Assembly (NCBI GenBank): GCA_902596655.1
Contig: CACJUX010000015.1
Coordinates: 1 to 51,648 of the forward strand
DNA length: 51,648 bases
Reading direction: 5' to 3'
DNA from: an uncultured SAR116 cluster alpha proteobacterium
GTDB lineage: Bacteria > Pseudomonadota > Alphaproteobacteria > Puniceispirillales > Puniceispirillaceae
In this document: in pieces, positions 35,475 to 42,690 of the stretch
Layout of the letters: every line of letters begins with the position of its first letter
How positions within the stretch are numbered: the stretch's first letter is position 1
Program-made: the position numbers and the translations under genes
Notes under the pieces: generated by a model
Told to the model about the DNA's origin: nothing
Databases searched by the model: none
What the model saw: only the letters and a program-made list of their open reading frames with translations

Positions 35475-36932
35475 TCAATTTAAAGTTGTAGCTTCAATCG
35501 CTGCCAACTTTTCTAAATTTGGGCGAGGTCGTTCAAGACCTTCGATGCCCAAAAATGCTGTTTCAATTGAGTGCGCTGCGTCCAAAAGGAAAGCGTCTTT
35601 GTATTGTTTTGCAATAATTTGAATCCCAAAAGGCAAGCCGTTCTCATCTTTGCCACAGCTAATTACAACCGCCGGGCATTGTGTGAGTGTTACGCCCCAA
35701 CTAACTGCCTCCCAGTCAAGGTAGCCTTCATAATGTTTTCCGTCGATTTCTGATGGGTATTTACTTTCATGTTTGAATGGAGGGACTGACGAAGCTGGGG
35801 TAATAAGCAAATCTACATGATTAAAAAATTCATCACCACTTCTAACAATTTGACTATGATCTAAAAATGCTTGTGCAATTTTTTCCGAAGAAAGTTTCCG
35901 CGCTAGCTCTAATTCTTTGAGGATAACTTCTCCCAATTCTGTACCAAACTCCATTTCCATGGGCCCAAAATCTCCAAGAAAGCCAATACTTCTCAGAGTC
36001 ATAAACGTGCTGTAGGCCTTTGATAAATCCATGCAGCCAGGATCACATGATGCAAATAAACCTGCAAATTTTTCAAGTTTACTGAGAAACGTACTCCTGT
36101 AGAAACTAGACATAACAGCAAACCCAAGATCACAAGAAAAAGCGACTTTTAACTTTTTCAGGTCTAATTTTCGCGCAGGTTTTAAAAGTTCATCGTCTAT
36201 TGGTTTCGAAAACGGGTCAACGCTGCATGATTTGGCCATTATGCCCAACAGTAATTTGCAATCAGCGGCTGTTTTAGCTAAAGGCCCTTCAACATCAAAA
36301 GGAGACCAAATGTTGGACCTTCTGTTGGTTCCCACAATACCATTGGACGGCCTCATTCCCGCAATACCGCAGAAAGCTGCGGGCGTCCTTAAAGAACCAG
36401 CAAAGTCAGAACCCGTGGCAAGCGGCACAATACCAGATGCAACGGCTGAAGCACCACCGCCTGTAGATGCGCCTGCACTTAGTGTTCTGTCAAAAGGGTT
36501 CGCGGTGGTACCTTGCAATGGGTTTGTAGTGGTTGCGCCAAATCCGTGCTCTGGAACGTTAGTTTTTCCAAAAATAACAGTTGATGCTTTTCTGAGTTGA
36601 GCCACGATATCGTCATCTCTGGAGGCTAGATTATCTTTAAACAGCAGCGACCCATATGTAGTTTTTAACCCTTTAACGTCATTTAAATCCTTTACACCTA
36701 CCGGCAGTGGCAAAAACGGCATCAGGTTGCTTTTTTTTGTAAAATTCCTATCAATGTCTTGGCTACATTTAATAGCGTCATCAAAGTTTGTCTCAACAAT
36801 GGCATTAAGTGAGCTATTAAATTTTTCATATTGCTTTATGCATGTCTGTAGAAGTTCGAAAGAACTGATTTTCTTTTTTTCAATTAGTTGCACCAAGTCG
36901 GTGGCGGTATAACCTAGAATTGACTCTAACAT
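35475..36932 (-). CDS. Amidase signature family hydrolase
   Basis: A 485-residue amidase. The Ser-cis-Ser-Lys triad is visible: Lys81 in PVGVKDLND, cis-Ser156 in GASTGGGAS, and nucleophile Ser180 in GSDFAGSLRTPAAF, with the 24-residue spacing between serines known from the family. The usual GG before the nucleophile is AG. It hydrolyses a carboxamide to acid and ammonia; the substrate is not predictable. It heads the minus-strand block with the amino-acid importer, so it may act on the imported amide. No signal peptide. Confidence 0.92.
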   Translation of the reverse strand: MLESILGYTATDLVQLIEKKKISSFELLQTCIKQYEKFNSSLNAIVETNFDDAIKCSQDIDRNFTKKSNLMPFLPLPVGVKDLNDVKGLKTTYGSLLFKDNLASRDDDIVAQLRKASTVIFGKTNVPEHGFGATTTNPLQGTTANPFDRTLSAGASTGGGASAVASGIVPLATGSDFAGSLRTPAAFCGIAGMRPSNGIVGTNRRSNIWSPFDVEGPLAKTAADCKLLLGIMAKSCSVDPFSKPIDDELLKPARKLDLKKLKVAFSCDLGFAVMSSFYRSTFLSKLEKFAGLFASCDPGCMDLSKAYSTFMTLRSIGFLGDFGPMEMEFGTELGEVILKELELARKLSSEKIAQAFLDHSQIVRSGDEFFNHVDLLITPASSVPPFKHESKYPSEIDGKHYEGYLDWEAVSWGVTLTQCPAVVISCGKDENGLPFGIQIIAKQYKDAFLLDAAHSIETAFLGIEGLERPRPNLEKLAAIEATTLN

Positions 36933-37085
36933 TTTAGATGCTAACGAACTGGAAGGTGCACTTGTTTAATGATACAGTCACTACGTTAGAGTTTTTTCGA
37001 GGGGTGGTCACGTGTTAAAATTAGGGTGGCGTGATGCAAAAAAAACACTGTTTAAGCTTCATTAGACAAATAATTCAGCACAACA
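36933..37085. promoter_or_regulatory. Divergent promoter region between amidase and ureohydrolase
   Basis: 153 bases shared by two divergent units. GGGTGG occurs twice (near 37002 and 37024), and TCACG...CGTGA form an inverted pair around 37008-37034, so a common regulator is possible. I looked for guanidine riboswitch features because of the downstream enzyme and saw none. No promoter boxes can be assigned with confidence. Confidence 0.4.
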
Positions 37086-38348
37086 TTGTTTTTGAAAGGT
37101 GAAGAAAAGTTGACTGATTCAATAAAGAGGGCATTGCAACTAAAGGCCCAACGGGTAAAAAGATTTCACCATCCTAATTTAGATGATCTGCAGGGCTGGA
37201 AATCTCTCAAAGCGGAGAAAGATATTCCGAAAGACAGGTTAAGGGAAGAGAAATCTTGGGCTCTCAAAATGGGACTTACAGGTGCTGAGAGCCTTGAGGA
37301 TCGCTCAATTCCGACATTCTCAAGAGGCGAACTACCTCATTTTGCAGGAATAAACACTTTTCTTAAAGCTCCTTACTCTGAAAACGTTGAAGACGTCAAA
37401 AATTATGATGCTACCATCTTAGGCGCCCCCTTTGATGGAGGGACAACCTATCGACCTGGAACAAGATTTGGGCCCCAAGGCATACGAAAAATTTCTGCTC
37501 TTTACACTCCCTATAATTATGAAATGGCCGTTGATTTAAGGGAACAAATGACTCTTTGTGACGCTGGAGATATTTTTACCATCCCGTCGAACATTGAAAA
37601 AACTTTTGATCAAATATCTCGAGCGTGTTCACACGTTTTTTCAAGTGGTTCATTGCCAATTATTCTTGGTGGCGATCATTCTATTGGCTTCCCGACGGTT
37701 AGGGGTATTGCCGAATGTACATCGAAGAATATTGGAATTATTCATTTTGACCGTCATGCAGACATTCAAGAAAAAGATTTAGACGAACGAATGCATACAA
37801 CTCCTTGGTTTCACGCCACGAACCTTGACAATGTTAGGCCAGAAAACTTGGTCCAAGTGGGAATTGGTGGCTGGCAGGTTCCAAGAGAAGCGGTCGAAGT
37901 TGCTAGGGATCGTAACACAAATATACTCACTCTAAGCGATGTAGAAAAACTTGGGATAGACAAAACAATCGAGATAGCTCTCGAATTGGCTTGGAAAGAT
38001 ACTGATATGGTCTATCTGTCATTCGATATAGATAGCATTGATTGTGGTTTTGTCCCTGGTACGGGTTGGCCTGAGCCAGGTGGTTTTCTGCCAAGAGAAG
38101 CTTTACAGCTTGTTGCGGGCGTTGCTGCAGAGGGCTTATGTGGGATGGAGTTAGTAGAGGTATCGCCACCATATGATCAGTCAGAGATCACAGCCCTTAT
38201 GGCAACGCGCGTAATTGTTGAGGTACTTGGGTCCATGACAATGGCAGGTAGTTTAGGCAGTCATCGCAGGCATATTGACAAGCCTGTTACAATTCCATCT
38301 GGAGATTTTGAAGGACACAGATGGTCAAACAATAATTTCTCGAAGTAA
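37086..38348 (+). CDS. Ureohydrolase, guanidine hydrolase-like (agmatinase/arginase family)
   Basis: A 420-residue manganese/nickel-type ureohydrolase. Metal ligands: GGDHS (195-199), HFDRHAD (220-226) and SFDIDSID (312-319). Arginases and agmatinases normally have HFDAHxD and about 300-330 residues; this protein has Arg in that motif, a roughly 90-residue N-terminal extension, plus DLDERMHTTPWFHA and VPGTGWPEPGG. From memory these are features of the nickel-dependent guanidine hydrolase group first described in cyanobacteria (GdmH). It would release urea plus ammonia or an amine. Start is uncertain: TTG 37086, or TTG 37110 after AAGGTGAAG. Confidence 0.82.
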   Translation: MFLKGEEKLTDSIKRALQLKAQRVKRFHHPNLDDLQGWKSLKAEKDIPKDRLREEKSWALKMGLTGAESLEDRSIPTFSRGELPHFAGINTFLKAPYSENVEDVKNYDATILGAPFDGGTTYRPGTRFGPQGIRKISALYTPYNYEMAVDLREQMTLCDAGDIFTIPSNIEKTFDQISRACSHVFSSGSLPIILGGDHSIGFPTVRGIAECTSKNIGIIHFDRHADIQEKDLDERMHTTPWFHATNLDNVRPENLVQVGIGGWQVPREAVEVARDRNTNILTLSDVEKLGIDKTIEIALELAWKDTDMVYLSFDIDSIDCGFVPGTGWPEPGGFLPREALQLVAGVAAEGLCGMELVEVSPPYDQSEITALMATRVIVEVLGSMTMAGSLGSHRRHIDKPVTIPSGDFEGHRWSNNNFSK

Positions 38349-38357
38349 AAAATTAAG

Positions 38358-38756
38358 ATGATTACCAACACCCATGAACATGATGGAATTTTGCATTCCC
38401 ACATATCGGAAACAGACAAAAATAAAGATATGCTTATATTGTCCTCTGAATTTATAGAGGGATTTACTCATTCCAGTGATAAAATGGCTTACCTGAAAAT
38501 TTCGGGTTTTCCTAACGAATTAGCTTCTGAAACTGGCGGGCCACCATTAAAACTAATTAATGCAAGAGTTGAGACTTGTTGGCAAATTGGAACTGCAAGT
38601 CCATCCTTTGGAAGAGCAGAGCTAACATATCTTCCTTATCCAAAAGAGCTGGTAACTTTTGCAACCAATATGATATTCACGTTTGTATCATTGGACGAAA
38701 AACAGGAACTTGATCTCTTGCAGTGGATTTCGGACAAGCATTTCTCTACTGCCTAA
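38358..38756 (+). CDS. Unknown protein with His-rich N-terminus, next to ureohydrolase
   Basis: A 132-residue soluble protein starting 9 bases after the ureohydrolase stop, so the two are probably cotranscribed. The N-terminus is NTHEHDGILHSH, a possible metal-binding segment; the rest (AYLKISGFPNELA, INARVETCWQIGTASPSFGRAELTYLPYP) is a compact domain I do not recognise. It could be a subunit or metal accessory protein of the ureohydrolase. It has no zinc CxxC sites like HypA. Function unassigned. Confidence 0.6.
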   Translation: MITNTHEHDGILHSHISETDKNKDMLILSSEFIEGFTHSSDKMAYLKISGFPNELASETGGPPLKLINARVETCWQIGTASPSFGRAELTYLPYPKELVTFATNMIFTFVSLDEKQELDLLQWISDKHFSTA

Positions 38757-39747
38757 AAGTTATGCAAATTGAACCAAAGCTAATAAGGCTTACACCGAAA
38801 ATTCTTGATATCTGATTATATCACATTAGGTTTCGAGAAGTTGATTAAGTTCAGAAGCCGCTTTGTCGTGGCTTAAAAATTCAACGAACTCAGAGCTTGT
38901 TCTCGCTTGCGTAAAATCAAGCTTTCTATAATTTTCGTCAGGATAGTATTGGCTAGAAAAGACCAGATTTGGATTCCTGAAAGTCAACGCTTCTCTCCAG
39001 CACGTAAACGGCCAAGGGTACACTTTTTGAAGTGCGCTCTTCAGAAGTTAAATTCTGGCAAGCGAATAATCTGCCTGAATATTTCCATTATTTGTTTCTT
39101 AAACCGAAAACTTTTTGGCTCGCACTGACACTCACGTCACTTGTTAGAAGTCAGGTGAATTTCAATTCGGGAGTGTGATAAAATCACAAAGCTATGAGCA
39201 ATTCCGTGAACATCTGGGTCCTCACTAACAAGAACTGACCACGGTCATAGTAACCTGAGTCTCAACAAGTGTAAGGGCAGTGATACACTATGCTGCGCTG
39301 TCCAACATCCCTGGCAAGAATGACAAGCATGACAATGTTTTCAAAAACCTCTGGTGATTTTCGTCATATACGAATTTTCAATTTCTTTGTCATTCTTGTT
39401 ATCTTTGTCATTGTGCGAATTGGGGATAAATATATTTACCCCTCGTCATGAAAAACGGCAGTGACTCCATCCTCAAATTGGCAAGTCATTGACCCATTGC
39501 GTTGCCACAGACGGAAACGTAAAGTGCTTAAGGATGCCCTAATCAAATTGGTGTAACTGCCTGTGAATTCCGATAAATGTGCATTAGGGAGGTGGCCAAT
39601 GCCCCGCATATGAATTGCAGTCAGACTGAGAAAGAAACTGTGAAATATTTCGTACTTGTTCACAACAGCATTGCTGCACATAAAATGTCGATATTGCTGA
39701 TGTTCAGGTCAGTAGTGGTGCAAACAAGAGGCAATTAACTATAGGCC

Positions 39748-39759
39748 GGCAGCACCATC
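39748..39759. repeat. attR candidate of the tRNA-Thr island
   Basis: GGCAGCACCATC is identical to 18710-18721, the 3' end of tRNA-Thr with CCA. To its right the sequence returns to genes of backbone type (hsp20). The repeat is in the same orientation, as expected for direct att repeats flanking an integrated element. Confidence 0.6.
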
Positions 39760-39908
39760 ATTCACCAAAAGTTTTACAAGATAGCAAGCATTAAAATGTG
39801 CCAGTGAAGTTTTGTGAATGTAATCTGTCTTCACCTCTTGAAATTCGCGAAAATCTAACCATATCAACATTGTGACGCCATCATGGGTCACGTTTAAAAG
39901 ACTATTGT

Positions 39909-39965
39909 AGTCGGCTTGCTTTAGAAGAAGCTGGCGTAAACTCGCTTTATCACAAGGAGATTAAA
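39909..39965 (+). promoter_or_regulatory. Probable ROSE-type RNA thermometer of hsp20
   Basis: In the leader, CTCGCTT (39941-39947) can pair with AAGGAG (39954-39959), the ribosome site, leaving the G of TCGCT bulged. This is the UYGCU anti-ribosome-site motif of ROSE elements, the heat-sensing leaders of alphaproteobacterial small heat-shock genes. A second hairpin, CGGCTT / AAGCTG, forms just upstream (39912-39933). Heat melts the pairing and allows translation. Confidence 0.7.
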
Positions 39966-40412
39966 ATGACTGTGTTTACAACACCAATGGCTCGCCAATT
40001 TGTAGGTTTCGACTTGCTTTTTGACGAATTAAACAAAATGGCTGAGCGTAAAGAATCAAACTACCCGTCCTATAATATTGCAAAAGATGATGACGAGCAT
40101 TATCGCATCGAAGTAGCTCTTGCCGGTTTCAGTTCTGGCGATATCAGTATCCAAACCGAAAAAGGAGTGCTGACAATCGAGGCAAAAAAAGAGGAAGCGA
40201 AGGAGGACACAATGGAAAAATATATCCATCGTGGAATTGCCCAGCGCGCCTTTTCAAAAATGTTTCGGCTTGCAGAATATATGAAAGTCGACGACGCACA
40301 ATTCGTCGATGGCATCCTAACTGTGTTTCTGTATCGAGAGATCCCTGAAGCAGATAAAGCAAGGCAAATCACGATTAATACTAAAGCAAAGCGCCTACCA
40401 AAGGCTGCTTAG
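39966..40412 (+). CDS. Hsp20 family small heat-shock protein
   Basis: A 148-residue IbpA-like chaperone. The alpha-crystallin domain runs from about residue 35 to 125, with YNIAKDDDEHYRIEVALAGF at its start, GVLTIEAKKEE, and the RGIAQRAFSKMFRLAEYMKVDDAQFVDGILTVFL block. It holds unfolding proteins in a refoldable state, working with ClpB and Hsp70. AAGGAG lies upstream in a probable RNA thermometer and a strong terminator follows. clpB is 2.3 kb downstream on the other strand. Confidence 0.96.
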   Translation: MTVFTTPMARQFVGFDLLFDELNKMAERKESNYPSYNIAKDDDEHYRIEVALAGFSSGDISIQTEKGVLTIEAKKEEAKEDTMEKYIHRGIAQRAFSKMFRLAEYMKVDDAQFVDGILTVFLYREIPEADKARQITINTKAKRLPKAA

Positions 40413-40459
40413 ACTTGACCTGGTAAAAACGTGCAGATCATGCACACACCTAACGAGTT

Positions 40460-40487
40460 GGCCATCACTTTCGATGGCCTCTTTTTT
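40460..40487 (+). terminator. Intrinsic terminator of hsp20
   Basis: A perfect 7-bp stem, GGCCATC (40460-40466) with GATGGCC (40473-40479), is followed by TCTTTTTT. It lies about 50 bases after the hsp20 stop. Confidence 0.85.
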
Positions 40488-40559
40488 ATTGCTTTCGATC
40501 TTTGCGGGGGATTGTACATCTCGGAATCAAGCATTTGAGCGTAATGACAGCACCATGAA

Positions 40560-41130
40560 TCAGCTCAGTACGACCATTGGCAATGCTATGCCGAGCGACA
40601 CATGAATGCCGAAAAACTCGGCAACCGCTCCAAGCAATGGCGGTGCAAGCAGGAACACCACGCAAGACAGCTATGCCAGCGCGGCGACATTTACCGCCGC
40701 TGGCCTTTCCTTTTGCTGTGCCGCCGTCGAGATTGCAAGCAGAAAAATTGATGCCGTACCGGCTCCTAGCAGAGAAAAGTCAACAAGCGCAATCGCTGGG
40801 TTCAACGCAAAACCAACGAGCAAAACACCAATGCCAAGCGTGATCACAGACTATTATATAATTTTCTTAGGCCCATACCGCTCAACAAAATCATCAGCAA
40901 AGAACCACACGATGAACTGGCTGAACGCAACAAACGCAAACGCGAGACCATTGACAAAATGTGGGGTGGCAAAAACATAACGCATGAACACCGACCAGTC
41001 GATACCGGCTTCATTTATCAACGTCATCAAAAGAGTTAGCGCAACGAGCATCAGAATCAGTTTGGTTGGGCGGGCAAAGGTCACGCTCTGGCTGCCTTCG
41101 CCCAGCCGCGGCGATGTCAATTTGTGATGT
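40560..41130 (-). pseudogene. Decayed MFS transporter
   Basis: Read on the minus strand, hydrophobic transporter segments continue across frame breaks: FARPTKLILMLVALTLLMTL, RYVFATPHFVNGLAFAFVAF and FADDFVERYGPKKII in one frame, then VITLGIGVLLVGFALNP, an internal stop after NVAALA, and VVFLLAPPLLGAVAEFFGIHVSLGIAL. The order and content match the C-terminal half of a major facilitator transporter. N-terminal half and a start are missing. A remnant, not a functional gene. Confidence 0.8.
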
Positions 41131-41367
41131 CCTAAAAGAAGCAATGATGAACAAGGGTGGAAAATCCAGTCATGAAATGCTGCCAACCTGCCGTCGAGGA
41201 GCAACAGCTTGAACAAATTGATGCGTTGTGGCCGGCACTTAAACTTGGATTTTCCAAAATAGGCATATTTCTTGCAGCAACAGTTGTAGTTGTCAGTGGT
41301 TTGACAATGCCCTGTGAAACAGACAGATGGCAGCAATGTGTTACAACGAAGCTAAATGAGAGCGATT

Positions 41368-41529
41368 ATGAACCTTGCCCTCGATGAAAAGAAACGCGCG
41401 GAGTACATCCGCTTTGGCCATTTGTCCCGCTTTTCAACTAGGCGGGACTCTGAACAGACGGGTTTTGCCCGTTCTGTGGTCTTTGCCGGCTTGCTGGCCT
41501 ACGGTCTGGTTGCCCTAATCACGAATTAG
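41368..41529 (+). CDS. Possible small membrane protein (53 residues)
   Basis: Open frame from ATG 41368 with GAGAG upstream. The N-terminal half is charged (LDEKKRAEYIRFGHLSRF), the C-terminal half is one membrane helix (ARSVVFAGLLAYGLVALI). Such a layout is unlikely by chance, but no family is recognised. Confidence 0.45.
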   Translation: MNLALDEKKRAEYIRFGHLSRFSTRRDSEQTGFARSVVFAGLLAYGLVALITN

Positions 41530-41977
41530 CGCTGTCTAGTCTACGCATTTTCAGCGTCAATTCGGCTTAACGCAAGAGTTGCCACCACGGCTTGTCACCC
41601 ATTTAAGCAGCAATAATTGATCATTGGGAAGATTTTCACCCAAGACTTGCTGTCTGCCAACATCTCAAAGTAATCACCACCACTGACTAGCTTCTAATCA
41701 TCTGATAAGGCGATAAATTCTCCAGCTAACCCGACAATATCCACATCACCTCATAGGCATCCGTGCCAAATTCGTACTCGCAACGTAATATAACTTCCAG
41801 CGTCTCCCATAACCCATCGGCAAAAATAACCTCAGCGCTTGTCGCGCGACCGTCAAAATACATATTGGCTATTTACTGGACTGCTGCGTTCTTGAATTCT
41901 AGCGTGTCTTGTTTTCACTCTTGATCACTGAGTGATTGATTTGGTAACGGTCTTCTAACCTTGACGCGAGGTGCGTT
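41530..41977 (-). other. Gap with one possible 45-residue frame
   Basis: About 450 bases. The only protein-like stretch is a minus-strand frame at 41726-41863, MYFDGRATSAEVIFADGLW..., acidic and without a ribosome site; it may be a small protein or a relic. The rest shows nothing. Confidence 0.35.
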
Positions 41978-42400
41978 TCAGGTCTCTTCAACCATCTGAT
42001 GCACCTCGATGATATTGCCGACTGGGTCGTGAAAGAAAATCTGATACCATTCTTTGGCAAATGCCGTTCCGTAATCAGCAAAATCAATGTCATTCTTCTT
42101 CAAAAGGGCTTTGAAGACCTCGATGTCATCGGTGCGAAAGGCGATATGGCCCCTTTCAACAGGATTAATGTGCTGGCTGTGTTTTGCCGCCACACTCAGA
42201 TCCTGTTCGGCAAGGTGCATCTGCATTGTTCCTTCAGTGACAAAACGGATTTTCCCTGCATAGCCAGAACTGTCCGTTGCATCCGTCCGGGGAAAACTCT
42301 GTGGGGACAGGGATTCCATCTGCAAGATGTTCTGATAGAAGTCATTTAATTCATCCACATCCTTTGATACGTAATTGATATGATGAAATTCCAATTTCAT
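41978..42400 (-). CDS. VOC family (glyoxalase/dioxygenase-like) protein
   Basis: A 140-residue vicinal-oxygen-chelate protein of two beta-alpha-beta-beta-beta halves. Metal-site residues fit: His in EFHHINYVSKDVDEL, His in GHIAFRTDDIE, and Glu in DPVGNIIEVHQ. These enzymes include glyoxalases, epoxide-opening transferases and ring dioxygenases; length alone does not separate them. It stands alone and faces no operon partner. Confidence 0.88.
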   Translation of the reverse strand: MKLEFHHINYVSKDVDELNDFYQNILQMESLSPQSFPRTDATDSSGYAGKIRFVTEGTMQMHLAEQDLSVAAKHSQHINPVERGHIAFRTDDIEVFKALLKKNDIDFADYGTAFAKEWYQIFFHDPVGNIIEVHQMVEET

Positions 42401-42458
42401 GAATTCCCCCTGACAAATTCACCGCAGCAATGTGGCATTAACAACCCTATTACATGCA

Positions 42459-42587
42459 TCATGCCCGACCAAAGAGATGGTTCAAGGACTCCCAGCCAAA
42501 CCAAAAAATGACAAGCCACATCAGACCTTTAATAAAAAAGAACGCAAAGGCCAAACCACCAAACCTTATCAATAATTTCTTAAACAC
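42459..42587 (-). CDS. Small membrane protein (42 residues)
   Basis: Frame from GTG 42587 with a strong GGAGGATAAG ribosome site directly upstream. The peptide starts basic (FKKLLIRFGG) and forms a long aromatic-rich membrane segment (FAFFFIKGLMWLVIFWF), ending NHLFGRA. The ribosome site and composition favour a real gene. No family is recognised. It follows clpB on the same strand after about 100 bases. Confidence 0.6.
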   Translation of the reverse strand: MFKKLLIRFGGLAFAFFFIKGLMWLVIFWFGWESLNHLFGRA

Positions 42588-42690
42588 CTTATCCTCCGTC
42601 AACTACAGACTAGCGGGCAAAGGACGCGGTGTCATTGCTTTCCTTTGACCAGAGGGATTGCAGGATCGGGGCAAGGATTCTGGTTGAGGA

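Larger units (their letters stand above)
18717..39759. mobile_element. AT-rich genomic island integrated in tRNA-Thr
   Basis: The segment is bounded by the tRNA-Thr 3' end and by a 12-bp repeat of it, begins with a decayed tyrosine integrase and is visibly richer in A and T than both flanks. It carries about 18 genes for ABC uptake, amide and ureido hydrolysis, transamination and aldehyde oxidation. No conjugation, replication or phage structural genes are present, and the integrase is dead, so the island is now fixed. Boundaries are inferred from the repeat. Confidence 0.7.
38757..39965. other. 1.2-kb mostly non-coding right end of the island
   Basis: No intact gene is convincing. 38826-39038 on the minus strand holds an open stretch with a protein-like sequence (CWREALTFRNPNLVFSSQYYPDENYRKLDF), perhaps the end of a lost gene. 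39436-39681 minus is an 81-codon frame without a ribosome site. An inverted pair CAAGAATGACAA / TTGTCATTCTTG occurs at about 39315-39326 and 39388-39399, and GGGGATAAATATATTTACCCC at 39422-39442. The attR repeat is at 39748-39759. Confidence 0.5.

Noticed and set aside
36933-37085. Guanidine riboswitch upstream of the ureohydrolase
   Set aside because: None of the conserved ykkC-type, mini-ykkC or type III features could be seen; only weak repeats are present.
39436-39681. 81-codon minus-strand frame as a gene
   Set aside because: No ribosome site, no recognisable domain, and it overlaps inverted repeats at the island end.
40577-40980. Two plus-strand frames of 88 and 124 codons
   Set aside because: They are antisense to the decayed MFS transporter, whose hydrophobic segments are clear on the minus strand.
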